A stretch of 64,000 nt of DNA from Shinisaurus crocodilurus (taxonomy: Eukaryota > Chordata > Lepidosauria > Squamata > Shinisauridae): positions 185,005,970-185,069,969 of the forward strand of contig CM037880.1 in assembly GCA_021292165.1 (NCBI GenBank), in the 5' to 3' direction. Shown here one piece after another: positions 21,685 to 32,090 of this stretch (its first letter is position 1; every line of letters starts with the position of its first letter). The translations under genes were made by a program, and so were the position numbers. The notes beneath the pieces are model-generated. The model did not search any database, had not been told where the DNA came from, and worked only from the letters and a program-made list of their open reading frames with translations.

Positions 21685-22080
21685 TCCATAAGACCATAAG
21701 AAAAGCCCTGTTGGATCAGACAAAAAGTCTGCCTAGTCCAGCAGCCTGTTTTGCACAGTGGCCAGGAGGATGCCCACGGAAAGCCTCAAAGCAGTACACG
21801 AGGACAATATGTATCTCCCACAGTTGTTTCCAGTGGCAGCATATATAGTCATAATGACTAGTAGCCATCGGTAGCCTTTTTCTCCATGCATTTGTCTAAT
21901 ACTCTAATCCACTAAAGTTGCCTATGTTGGTGGCCATCACCACACACGTTGTTTAACTATGTGCTGTGTGAAGTACTTCCTTTTGTCCCTCCCAAACCTC
22001 TCACCATTCAGCTTCATTAGAGGACCCTTGGCTATAGGGGGAAGACCTTCTCTCTATCCCCCACCATGTATATCAGTTCA
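21685..22080 (-). mobile_element. CR1 LINE 3' end, old
   Basis: The reversed landmarks CATAAGAAAAGCCCTGTTGG, GACTAGTAGCCATCGGTAGC, TTGGTGGCCATCACCAC and TTTAACTATGTGCTGTGTGA follow the CR1 order. It is diverged, with deletions. Confidence 0.85.
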
Positions 22081-22659
22081 TGTGGATGGTGTAACATTTT
22101 GAGAAAGCCTCTTCATGATTTTTTTTAAAAAAATCTCCTAAGTGTTGCATGAATTCAGAGCAGGTAAAAAAGAAACCTGTCAACACTTATGAGTTAAACT
22201 GGAGATTCACAAAAGTTAAATAATTCACAATATTTAATTACTGTAATTAGAGTTCTCTCTGTCTGCTGTTTTATAAGTAAACATTTCATTATGCAATTTT
22301 AGCTTCTCCTGCCTCCCTTAGTCCCTCTGATAGCCTGTAAAAAAGAAAGGCAGTTAAAAGTTTTGCTTGAGGGATTTAACTCCCTGATCTCTCTTTCCAT
22401 CTTTCTTGCTGAACTACCACTATACAACATCCTTGCTTTAGAAGCACATTACTCAGATGACTCCTATCATCGTCATAAAATATAGCGTAATACCACATTT
22501 CAGAGATCCCACCCCCAACCCGAATGTTTTATTTCATTCCATTTTTTTTTTAGGAAACCTGCCACTGGAAGCTGTATAAATTATTCCAGTGTTTATATGA
22601 TACCAGATGAACATAGATGTCATATTTCCTATACATATGGACAATCTATAAAGCTTCCT
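22081..22659. other. unassigned, repeat-poor
   Basis: AT-rich and free of recognised repeats at 22130-22500. A weak candidate for conserved non-coding DNA. Confidence 0.3.
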
Positions 22660-22830
22660 TCTACAGGCTCAGAACACTAGTTTATCCGGGTCAGCCTGGA
22701 TTACTATGGCTGGCAACAACCCAATCTCAGGCAGAGGTCATTTGCAACCATGCTGCCTGTGTTCCATCCAGTGGAGATGCTCAGAATTGGACTGGGAAAG
22801 CATACCAGTGAACTATGGATCTTTAAAAGA
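22660..22830 (-). mobile_element. diverged tRNA-derived SINE
   Basis: CTGGCAACAACCCAATCTCA, GGCAGAGGTCATTTGC, CATGCTGCCTGTGTTC and GTGAACTATGG follow the order of the GGCAGCAACTCTCC...GAGATGCC...CACTGAGCTATGG family in reverse. Divergence is high. Confidence 0.45.
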
Positions 22831-22981
22831 TGCAGGATCCCTCTGGCCCACAGGATGGAGGAGTTATAGTATTTGGGCACATAGTTCCAAGGGCACAACT
22901 TGAGGGAAATTACCATGACTCAGCTAGTACACCACAGTCACAGGGCAAAATCTTAATGTAGGAAGATTAGGTAGCTGCTTC

Positions 22982-22983
<2 letters not shown>

Positions 22984-23052
<69 letters not shown>
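22984..23052. repeat. compound (TG)n(AG)n microsatellite
   Basis: About 37 bases of TG followed directly by about 32 bases of GA. Confidence 0.95.
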
Positions 23053-23055
<3 letters not shown>

Positions 23056-23534
23056 TGTCCCCAATTTGTTCATAATCTTTAAAACCATTTTAGCTATCTG
23101 TGTAGCAGTTATTCAGCTGAGTGTACATTACATCTGTTATGGCAACATCATGTCCTTTGAGTGCAAGAATATACTTCACACACACACCCCATAAGGATTA
23201 GTGCAGTTAAACGAAGATATTCCAGAGTTCTCGTCTGATCTATTTCTAGAGATATATCCCTTTTCTCTGTGATGTACAGACATGCCTTGAAAATGCTAGA
23301 ATCATAGCCAGATAATATTGCTCAATGCTGTATATAAAATAGTATGTACTCTGTATGTACATCCTTACCAGTGAGTCATCTCCTTTGGTGCGAACTGGAA
23401 GCCACGGCTATGTTCATGTGTGGCCAAATAAGCATAAGTGCATTTGTCACATAGGACTGCTACAAAGAAGGGCACCCATAATTTCTCAAGTGGTTTTCAA
23501 GTTTGTAGGATGTCCATATGAACCACTGTAAAAC
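23053..23534. other. unassigned non-coding DNA
   Basis: Nothing recognised. Confidence 0.35.
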
Positions 23535-23722
23535 AGGAGGCTAGCAATGAGGGCGTAGTGGGGAGAGGGGTGGGACGGGGGACTTCGGGAGAGCCGGGGG
23601 CGAGTCCCCGCTCGGCCAGGAAACTCACTGGTGACGGGGGGGGGCCATCCGGACTCTCAGCCGACCTACCGCACAGGTGGGGTGTGAGGATAAAATGGAA
23701 AGGAGGATGAGTAAGCCGACAT

Positions 23723-23753
<31 letters not shown>

Positions 23754-23807
23754 CCTGCGGAAAAGAGGTGGGGTAGAAAGAGAAAGCAATAAACAAAATA
23801 AATAAAT
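23535..23807 (+). mobile_element. squamate SINE with G-rich corruption and a G30 run
   Basis: The framework of the family is intact: GGGCGTAGTGG, GAGTCCCCGCTCGGCCAGGA, AACTCACTGG, GTGAGGATAAAATGGA, AATAAATAAATT. Many T positions of the family are G here, and a run of about 30 G (23724-23753) replaces the segment between GTAAGCCGACAT and TCCTGCGGAAAAGAGGTGG, where the other copies read GCCGCCTTGGGTTCCTTGC. See the corresponding finding. Confidence 0.85.
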
Positions 23808-23814
23808 TCTGCGT

Positions 23815-23995
23815 TGGTCACTATCAGAGGCTAATTCCATGTACAACACCATTGCTAGGGACTGGGAGGGAGGGTGCTGTTGCACACATTTCTGCTCTTC
23901 TTTGCTGTTTCCTGTGGGCAGCTGGTTGGCCACTGTGCAAAGAGAATGCTGCCCTGCACTGGATGGATCCAGCATGGCTCTTCTTATGTTCTTAT
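23815..23995 (+). mobile_element. CR1 LINE extreme 3' end
   Basis: GAGGGTGCTGTTGCACACAT, CAGCTGGTTGGCCACTGTGC and GGCTCTTCTTATGTTCTTA are the terminal CR1 landmarks on the plus strand. Open frames of 100-145 codons crossing it are chance. Confidence 0.9.
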
Positions 23996-24347
23996 TATCT
24001 ATTACAAATGGGAACTGCAACAAAATGTTACAGTGCAAAGTGCTCTGGTTCAGTGTTCCACTCAATCAACCATGCCTTCTTCCAGGATATTCCATTCCAT
24101 TCCATTCCCCCTCAGTTTCCCCATTTTTACCTCCAAACAAACAGTCAATTTTCTGGGCTCACTGAGCTTGCTCAGTCCCCATTGGCTTCCCTCCCTCCAC
24201 TAAAGCTGTTTTGTACTTCCGCAAACCTTGGAGTTTCTCTGAACATGCTGATACCTCCCTCTGTGGCTGGTGCTCCTTTGGCTACATAAATTGCGGCATT
24301 TGGAGAATTGAGGTCGCTAGTAGTATATATGATTTATTTACCATACT
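23996..24347. other. unassigned; short (CCATT)n tract
   Basis: ATTCCATTCCATTCCATTCC at about 24089-24107. No gene recognised. Confidence 0.4.
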
Positions 24348-24440
24348 TACAGTCCAATCCTATGTGTGTTTACTCGAACAAAAGTCCCACTATGTTCAGT
24401 GGGGCTTACTCTCTGTAGTAAGTGTGTTTAGGATTGCATA
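24348..24440. mobile_element. short MITE (TCCAATCCTATG ends)
   Basis: AGTCCAATCCTATGTGTGTT on the left mirrors GTGTGTTTAGGATTGCAT on the right, around AAAGTCCCACTATGTTCAGT and GGGGCTTACTC. Confidence 0.65.
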
Positions 24441-24689
24441 CTCAATTTCCCAAACAAAAAGTGGCTTACAAAAAGCGATTTAAACACAACAGAATATAAA
24501 GTGAGAAATACATGTGCAAGAATAGAAATCACATTAAAAACAACAACAACAAAACCAGCAGCATCACAACAAAAGATAGTGTAATATCCTGCAGTGGACA
24601 ACAGCGGACACCTTTCCGGACACAAAGAAAAGCAGTGGGCCAGGCAGGGATAGCTGAGGAATTCATTTTGTGAATTCTCCTACAAAATT
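24441..24689. other. unassigned non-coding DNA
   Basis: ACAACAACAA tract at about 24540. No gene. Confidence 0.35.
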
Positions 24690-25000
24690 ACCTGATCCGC
24701 ACTGCTTTGGACTAATCTGCAGATTGGAGCATAGTTATCCACCACATTCCACACTTCTTGAATGTTCTGATGTAGTTCTTTGCTCTAAAATATATTAATT
24801 TACATTTCAAAATGCATATTTTGAGAGAAAATGGGTGAAATCCAGTATTTGCTCTTGCAATGGGACTTCCCCTTGCTCTCCTGCCCCCCCCAACCCCACA
24901 AACTCCCTTGTGTCCCCCAAATCTGCTCAAGACGGTCCCCCAATTCCTCGGTGGGCCTCCCTCAGGAGAAGGGGTTTTACAGCTGTGGTGAAATAACTGA
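24690..25000 (+). repeat. AT-rich repeat joined to GC-rich repeat
   Basis: 24690-24832 has CAGATTGGAGCATAGTTATC and CACACTTCTTGAATGTTCTG followed by ATGCATATTTTGAGAG units, like 25255. From 24833 (GGGTGAAATCCAGTATTTGC) the sequence becomes C-rich, like the element at 7138 reversed. This is probably an insertion of one into the other. Confidence 0.45.
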
Positions 25001-25057
25001 AAGAGGCCTGTCACTCATGCCCAGCCACCTTACTTCTGTTGCCTGGAGCATATAAAT

Positions 25058-25216
25058 TGATAGATCATAGAGTTGGAAAGGGCCTACAAGGCTATCGAGT
25101 CCAACCCCCTGCTCAGTGCAGGAAACTAGAGGAGGGGTCTCCCATCCAAGTAATAACCAGCCCGACCCTGCTTAGCTTTCCACGCTCAGACAAGCTGTGC
25201 CAGCATGAGCCACATG
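25058..25216 (-). mobile_element. young 5S rRNA-derived SINE with CR1-like tail
   Basis: Reverse complement of the element at 5354: GGTCTCCCATCCAAGTAATA and CGACCCTGCTTAGCTTTCC are the 5S C-box and A-box regions, and GATCATAGAGTTGGAAAGGG with CTATCGAGTCCAACCCCCTG is the CR1-like tail. The junction between the 5S part and the tail is the same in both copies, so this is a genuine family and not a chance fusion. Confidence 0.85.
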
Positions 25217-25229
25217 GGGTATATGTGGG

Positions 25230-25550
25230 TGAGGGATAACCTGGGATTTTGTTCAGTCTGCATTTGGAGCAAATGAATCCAACCTGATCTACACTTCCCA
25301 GAGATTGGAATACAGTTATCCTTTGCATTTCATACTTCTCCAAATTTTACAATGCAGTTCTCAGCTCAAAAAACATACAAAATTGCATATCAAATGTGTA
25401 TTTTAGGATAAAACAGACATTTAAAAATGTGTACCTTGAGAGAAAATACATATAGAAATTAATATTTTGTGAGAAAATGCATTAAAATAAGTATGTAAAT
25501 GCATATTTAAATATGAACTTATATGCAGATTTTAGAATGTATTACTATAT
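25230..25550 (+). repeat. AT-rich dispersed repeat with ATGCATA units
   Basis: CAGAGATTGGAATACAGTTA, TACTTCTCCAAATTTTACAA, then irregular AAAATGCATxxxAAATAT units. It is the closest relative of the block at 24690. Confidence 0.5.
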
Positions 25551-25643
25551 CGTACAGTGGTTAAACAATGTATTGTTCTGCCTTATGAAATTATCATATC
25601 CCATACTTAAGGATGTGTGTTTCTGTCTGCATTTAAAATAGAG

Positions 25644-25702
25644 GATAGGCAGTGCTGGGCTTTGTAGACCAACAGTCTGATTCAGTTCGAAGCAACTTTA
25701 TA
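25644..25702 (+). mobile_element. tRNA-SINE 3' end fragment
   Basis: AGGCAGTGCTGGGCTTTGTA, CCAACAGTCTGATTCAGTTC, AACTTTATATGTTG: a diverged version of the GATGGACCAATGGTCTGACTC...GGCAGCTTCCTATG end. Confidence 0.5.
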
Positions 25703-25934
25703 TGTTGTCTGCTTAAGAAAAATGTACATAATACCTTTACATGGTACATGTGGTACAAAATTAATAAATAATGATGTAACATTTCTTGGCATCTCTTCCC
25801 AAATGGTTGCCAATCAGAGCAATATACATTTGGGCAGAATCTACCAGTGTATATAAGATAATGGAATCTAGATTTCAGAATCTGTTGTGGGGTTTTTTGA
25901 CATGTAACTAGTTATAGGAGATTTTGTCAGTCTT

Positions 25935-26370
25935 GCTTTCTCCCACATTCTTCTTTTTTTTTTTTTTAATGTCAAGTTCTTTGTCTCCCGCATATGAAGA
26001 ACTTGGCAAATTTTGGTAAATTCGGTAAATGAACTGAACTGAAATTCACCAGCCAAATTCTATCTGCACCAGCCAAATTCAATAGGTAATGATGTACCTG
26101 CCTGGTATATAGCTGTTAAAGATGAGGGGCCAGTCAGAAAAAAAGAGGTGGCAACCCTAATTAAGTACTAATGTGTCCCAATAGACAGGGATTCAAACCC
26201 AGACTTTTAAGAGCTAAGCACTCAAAGCCCTGGGCCTGGATCTGTCACTTTCACCTTCCTTTTTCTTTTTAAAAGAATCTCAAGTTCTTTCAGTCCCAAA
26301 TATGGAAAGCTTAGCAAATTTTAGTGAATTCTTATCAAAACCAAACTGAAACAAAATTCTCACCCATCCC
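25935..26370 (-). repeat. dispersed repeat, copy A
   Basis: Two stretches, 25935-26055 (TCAAGTTCTTTGTCTCCCGC, TTGGCAAATTTTGGTAAATT) and 26180-26370 (AAACCCAGACTTTTAAGAGC, TCTCAAGTTCTTTCAGTCCC, AACTGAAACAAAATTCTC). The second is the reverse complement of 34131-34345. A T run lies at 25953-25968. Confidence 0.5.
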
Positions 26371-26589
26371 TCCTGTGGTGAGCTTCACTTCTATTTGAGT
26401 CTCTAGCAAAGAAGACCCGATGAACCGATGTGCATTTTGCTTCGTAGCCCTTCAGTAAAAAATAAATAAATTCCCCGCCCCTCAATACCTCACAGTACCC
26501 TATCATGTAACCATCAAGGGAACATTTTCATTTAAGGGAGGTGGGGTGGATGGAGGAATGGGTGGGGAATCCTGACTGAGAGCTTAGCT
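26371..26589. other. unassigned non-coding DNA
   Basis: Nothing recognised. Confidence 0.3.
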
Positions 26590-29010
26590 CAACCATTCTG
26601 CTAACTGTGGCAAGCCAGCGTCACATGACCCCGAGAGGCTATTTTAATAATGTTATTATTCGGCTCCTGTTTCAGCCGCTTTGCATTTTTATGTATGTTA
26701 AAGCATTCAGTAAGCGATTCAGCTGGCATGGCTGTCAGGAGAACTTCCCTCAGAGCACAGTCTCATAAGCAAACAAATCTTCGCCATGTCTGGAAATGGC
26801 TGTCAGAGTGAGGCTGAACAATATAGAATAAAATCAGTGTGTTTAGTGGGCTGGGGGCTGGGAATGTCAGTGAGGGAGCATCACCTGAAAGGTAAAGGGG
26901 AACACAGGGATGACACCTGGAAATAATTCCCCCTTGCCTATCTATTTATTTAAATAAACACATTAGCTCCAGGTCTCTCATCCGGATTTAGTAAAACCAA
27001 GGAATCTGCTACATACACTGATCCATGCATATGCATGCAATTAGCTATTCCAAGTCTTAAGTTGAATTCAAGCACCAACGTCTCCCACATGGCAGATAAA
27101 CAAGTGAGACAAGTCAGTCTTGGATTAAACCTAGTGAAAATCAGATTTGACCCTGGCTGGCTGTGAGGCAAATCACTGCTCTCTCTGCTCCTCTTAAAGC
27201 TAGACCAGTTGGCTTAAATGAGAGTCTGCAAAGGAGCATCTGCCTTCCACCAGAATGACCTTAAGACAAACACGTGTTTGCTTGTGTGTGTGTGTGTGTG
27301 TGTTTTAAAATGCAGACAATATGCAACTTCGGAGGAAAGCCTTTTATGAAAAGATGGTGTGGTGAGAAATCAGAGGAGAAAACACAATTCCACTGCTAGC
27401 GTTACAAAGCAAAGGGATGGGAGGGAGTCTGTGGGTCACATGGTGCTGCTCTCCCTGCATTGCCACGAGACCTGTGAAACGATGAAAATTCCATAATCAG
27501 ATATGAAATTATTGCCTGGATCCAAAAGAATCCTTATTTATTTATTTATTTATTTATTTTAAAAGCTGTCAAAACATAAAGTAATGTGAGCTGCTGCGAA
27601 AATGGACTCCATTAATAGCATAATTTGATTTAATACAGATGAGATTGTTCAGCGACAATACTGATTCCTACTGCTGTTTCTTCTTCTTCTTCTTTTTTGG
27701 GTAGTGTTTCTCTGCTGCTTTAACTGTAGAGCTCAGACAAAAAAAAGGGGGGGACATCCCATGATGAAAGATGAACACTTTGAAGGATCAATCATGTTGA
27801 ACCCATAATACGTTCTTCAGCCAAACTGTGTCAAAGCTATAAAAATGAACTGGCTGCAGCCTAGCTATTTTACTTTCTTTATAAATATTGAAATGATGCA
27901 GTATGAACTAAACAAATAACTTAACAGACTCCTTGAGCTGGTGCATTTTGGGAGACTTGCTGTTCTCCTGCATTTCTTATATGCCATATGTCTTTACTAA
28001 TTGAACAAACAATCCACCCATGTTCTTTCTATCTGAAACTGTCATTGGGAATGTGAAGCAATAAATTGTAGCCATTTCAGGCTTTAATCAACATTCCATG
28101 TTTAATCCTTCCGACTAAAAAATAAAACAACCTGGAGCATTAAAACACCATTTCAAACATACATGTGGCAGCAGCCACTAAAATGGAACTCACAGGTTGA
28201 ATTACAGCATTTGGTTTTACAAATGCAACCAAATCAAATTTTATGGTGACAATAGCTGACATTTTATCTTTTGTAAAGCTGTTTTACAAGGCAGCCTTTC
28301 CCATGGAAAGCTTTGCTTCTGGAAGAAAGGGGGGGAGACATTTTTGTGCACAATTTAACTTAAGTCCACCACACTCTGCAAAATATCGTTTACCAGTTGT
28401 AGATTTTATTTTGCAATGAAAAGGTTTTCTTCTCCGTCACCCTCCCTTTGTAACCTTTCTTTCTTTCTTTCTTTTAAGATAGGAGATGGAAGCAAATGTT
28501 TGAAAGCAAAATTCTGCTAAACGTCATTTACCAGGTGCAAATCAAAATGGTTTCCTTTATGGCCATTTTGTGTCAAAATAAAAAATGTCCTGCATCTGAA
28601 AAAAAAACACACACGTCAGCTTCTATTATTTCTGTATGTGTATTGAGAATCCTCTCTTTTTGACCAATAATATAGAAAGTTCCTCTGGGAAGATAATGCG
28701 TATGATTGCAGCTCTGCCTTGTTAAAATCCAGGCCTTTTTATGCAGTCATGCAGTCATGAATTATGCATGAAAGAGGATCTCATTACATTTCATTTTCTG
28801 TACAGCAGCAATCCCCTCTCTTTTCGACATGCTCAGACTCCCATCAGCCTGGCCCCTCTCCCCCTAAAGCCCAGATCCATCTTGATGCCTTCATAGCATT
28901 TTTTCGACAAAATGGGCGTGTTTAACTTGTCACCTCGAGCCGGGTATAAATTATTCACCAGAGCTTTGCAGAGATTTGTGAGATAACCAGCCTGAAGTCA
29001 AGGAAACTTC
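26590..29010. promoter_or_regulatory. repeat-poor block, candidate conserved non-coding DNA
   Basis: About 2.4 kb with no recognised transposon, the longest such block in the window. Simple sequence is confined to (GT)n at 27283-27302, (TTTA)n at 27536-27559, TTC at 27680 and TTTC at 28457-28476. The remainder has even composition, with TAAT/ATTA and TGAATTATGCATGA-type motifs typical of developmental enhancers, for example 27590-27660, 28070-28290, 28530-28600 and 28690-29010. No open frame of note. That it is regulatory is inference; conservation cannot be measured here. Confidence 0.4.
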
Positions 29011-29224
29011 ATAGGTTTGGATATGTCTGACAGGACCACTGATGGCTACTTCCTCTTGAGTAGCCCTCCCCACCCTCACCAAGATCTTCTTGGGTCGTAA
29101 AAACTTTTCATATTCAGATTTATTGCCCATCTATTTCTTTGAAATTTAATCAAGTTTTTCTTCACTTGCATCCTTACAGGACTAAATGTCCGTATTGCAT
29201 TGTCAAACAACAAAGGCAAATAGC

Positions 29225-29291
29225 ATGATCTTATACATGTCTACTCAGAGGTGAGTCCCATTGTGTTCCTCCTGGGAATAGGATTGCAGCC
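29225..29291. mobile_element. short MITE (GTGAGTCCCATTGTG type)
   Basis: ATACATGTCTACTCAGAGGT, GAGTCCCATTGTGTTC and GAATAGGATTGCAGCC. It directly abuts the GC-rich element that follows, separated only by TAA. Confidence 0.6.
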
Positions 29292-29294
29292 TAA

Positions 29295-29750
29295 AAGAGT
29301 GATCCTATGGCCCCTAGACATCGTTTGAGGTGCCATAGGATAATTTGGATTCCCAGATCCGAGGTCAGAGACAGAGCTCCAACCTTGGAGCTGGGAATCC
29401 GTGCACCGATCCCCCTCCCCCCTGCAGCCGGCACAGAAAGAACTGTGCCGGCTGCCTCTCTGAGGCTGGGAAACCGACCTTGGAGAGGGGGTCAATGGGG
29501 TATTCCGGTAGGCGAGGAGGGGAAGAGAGTGGGGCCGCCAGGATACGACCGTGCTCCAGCTGCCTTCCCTCCCTCCCTAAAGCACCTCCGCTAGATAGCC
29601 AAAAACATCCATCTAGCTGAAACACAAAGCAAGAGGAGCGGGGAGGTGGAGTTCACGTCTGCCTCTCCTCCTGCTCTGCATTGGATGCTCATAAGCCTCT
29701 GGGTTCAGGGGCTTATGAGCATCGAGAGTGCACTTGATAGGATTGTATCC
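29295..29750 (-). mobile_element. GC-rich non-autonomous element, copy 2
   Basis: Reverse-orientation relative of 20996-21434 and 50252-50725. On the plus strand: GATCCTATGGCCCCTAGACA, GCTCCAACCTTGGAGCTGGG, AGCCGGCACAGAAAGAACTG, CCTTGGAGAGGGGGTC, and at the end TTGATAGGATTGTATCC. The trinucleotide TAA stands on both sides (29292-29294, 29751-29753), the TWA duplication expected of Harbinger-type elements. An inner palindrome GATGCTCATAAGCC / GGCTTATGAGCATC lies near one end. The open frames are non-coding. Confidence 0.7.
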
Positions 29751-29753
29751 TAA

Positions 29754-30183
29754 ATCATCTTTTTAATAGGATATTGATAATAATAATTGCATGTATCTAG
29801 AAGAAAATATATGGGTTAGTAGGTACTATGGGGAGTTGTTCCTATAAAAGTAACTCACCACGCTTAGTCTCTCAAACAGTCTGGCTGAGAGGTGATTTTA
29901 AGCTCGAAAGCAGTTGCCCCTTCTAGGCTTTATAATCAACTAGTTACATTGTTGTAATTCTCCCCAACACATACGGAATATTACAGACAGAGTGTTGCAG
30001 CCTGAATACAAATTATTCCCAAAGTGGCTTTAGATTCTTGAAAGAAGTGGGAGGGTGGTATTAGGATGGAAACACAGGCAAGTTGCCATATTTCTTTTGA
30101 TACATGTATGTATAACATTTGTTCATCAGCTCACACATTTCACTCCCTATTAGAGAGATGTATGGACTGAACTTTGGCTACAG
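29754..30183. other. unassigned non-coding DNA
   Basis: Nothing recognised. Confidence 0.3.
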
Positions 30184-30390
30184 GGAACGGTTGTAGCTCA
30201 GTGGTAGAGCACATGGTTTTCAAGGAAATAGTTGCAGTTTCAACACCCTTGTATCTCCAGGTACAGCTGGGAAAGATCTCTGCCTGAAGAACTACAACTC
30301 AGTTGAGCTTTCTATCCCCTCACTTGCTGAGAACATTTAAAGCTGCTCCATCTACCCATCAACTAAGCCAGATCTGGATAGACAGAACCC
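30184..30390 (+). mobile_element. tRNA-derived SINE, A box visible
   Basis: GGAACGGTTGTAGCTCAGTG then GTAGAGCAC is a clear pol III A box. The B box (expected GGTTCAATCC) is eroded to GCAGTTTCAACACCC. CTCCAGGTACAGCTGGGAAA follows as in the family. The 3' part is degraded. Confidence 0.75.
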
Positions 30391-30614
30391 ACTAGCCATG
30401 TACTAGTCATGATGGCCATATGCTACCTCCAGTATCAGAAGTAGTATATGCCTCTGTACACCAGTTGCTGGAGAACATGAGCGGGAGGGTGCTGTTGTAT
30501 TCATGTTCTACTTGTGGGATCCCGTGGGCAGCTGGTTGGCCACTGTGTGAACAGAATGCTGGACTAGATGGACCCTTGGTCTGATTCAGTTTGGCTCTTC
30601 ATATATTCTGATGT
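30391..30614 (+). mobile_element. CR1 LINE 3' end
   Basis: TAGTCATGATGGCCATATGC, TACACCAGTTGCTGGAGAAC, GGCAGCTGGTTGGCCACTGT, GGTCTGATTCAGTTTGGC in canonical order on the plus strand. Confidence 0.9.
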
Positions 30615-31618
30615 ATAGTGACTGCCAGACTATTGACATCACATCACTCTGGTTTTGCAGCTCCAGGCAGGTAACAACAGGAAGTTTATCAAGCTCATGG
30701 TAGGCCCCACTACATGGCTGGTGGGCTGCATTCAGCTTGAATGAATATGAAAAAAAAATGGATGTCTTAAAGCTCAAAACCCAAGGAACAAATACCCCAT
30801 CCAATTTACTATATTTACACATTGAAGTGTATCTGTGAAGGCCAAAACCATGAGGTTTAAAGGCATATTCCTGATTTCCCAAATTTTTAAGTAAAAATTC
30901 TTAGACTCTTAGGACCAGTTCACAATCACACATGTCATGTTTTTATTCCAAATGAGCCATGGTCTCCTTTTATGAAGGGGGATCAGGTAAAGAAACTTCA
31001 ATGAGGATAGCCAATGGCTATTTTTCTAATTATTTTTGCAGCCATAAAAATGAAAGAGTTGATTTGCATGTGTGAAATGACTTTAAGTCACCAGAACTAA
31101 ATAGAAAATGTAGCTGTTAAAAAGGGGCTTATCACATTTTTTTAACACATCAGGAACTGATTCCTGAAAAGATAATTCCATGTTATGCATGGAGTTTAAG
31201 GTGCATGGCTCATGCAGAGCGGCAAATGTTCCTAAACAAACACCACGAATCTCCCCAGCTGGAATTCTACCAGTAGTTGGAGAGTCTAAGATATGATAAC
31301 TTAGAGCAGCATGAACATGCCATTTTTGGAAGAGTGCACATTTGCAAATTGATACATCAACCCTGCTCTAAAACATTCTAAAAACTGAAGAGCAACCATA
31401 ATTTACACCAGGAAGTCATGCAAACAAATAAGCATTGATGGTTTTGTGCTCACCAAATTGATTCAGACATCATTCTGTAAACTATGGCCCTGACTCTGAG
31501 GCATCACATGTAACGGAGTGTCCTCTCACCCTGGCAACTCATACTACTGCACCCTTGTAAGATAAGGCCTGGAAGATGATGACCACTATGCATGATGCAA
31601 AGCTGCAGCTAGATATAA
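30615..31618. other. unassigned non-coding DNA
   Basis: No gene or repeat family recognised. Confidence 0.35.
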
Positions 31619-32090
31619 TAACATAAGAAGAGCCACGATGGATGAGACCTGATCTAGTCCAACATTTTGTTCCCTCAGTGGCCAACCAGATGCCTATAGA
31701 AAACCCACAAGCAGGATATGAATGCAACAGCACCCTCCCACTCATCCCTAGCAACTGGTATTCAGAGGCATACTGTGTCTGATAGTATAGGTCAGTGGTT
31801 CCCAATCTTGGGTCCCGATGTTGCTGGACTACAGCTCCCAGCATCCCATGTCATTAGCCATGCTGGCAGGGTATGCTGGGAGCTGTAGTTCAGTAACATC
31901 TGGGGACCCAAGGTTGGGAACCATTGCTATAGGTAATATATAGTCATCATGGATAGCCTTGTCCTCCATGAATAAGTCAAATCCCCTTTTAGAGCTGCCC
32001 CCCCCCCCAGTTGGTGGCCATCACTGCATCCCCTGCTAGAGAATTCCACAGTTTAACTATGTGCTGTTAAGGAGTTTCCCTTTCTTCCGT
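31619..32090 (-). mobile_element. CR1 LINE 3' end, interrupted by an hAT MITE
   Basis: The reversed CR1 runs ACATAAGAAGAGCCACGATG ... GCATACTGTGTCTGATAGTA, is broken at 31792, and resumes at 31927 with ATAGGTAATATATAGTCATC ... GGCCATCACTGCATCCC, ending near 32090. A C run lies at 31996-32008. Confidence 0.9.
31793..31926. mobile_element. hAT-like palindromic MITE inside CR1
   Basis: Termini CAGTGGTTCCCAATCTTGGG and GGTTGGGAACCATTG, with inner arms ACTACAGCTCCCAGCATCCC / GTATGCTGGGAGCTGTAGTT. Flanks GTATAGGT (31785-31792) and CTATAGGT (31927-31934) agree at 7 of 8 bases, as an hAT 8-bp target duplication should. Confidence 0.85.

Noticed and set aside
23625..24289. several 100-146-codon frames on both strands
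   Set aside because: They lie in the G-run SINE (poly-Pro translation) and in a CR1 3' end.
30184..30260. a functional tRNA gene
   Set aside because: Only an A box is good; the B box is eroded, no cloverleaf can be drawn, and the context is the known SINE body.
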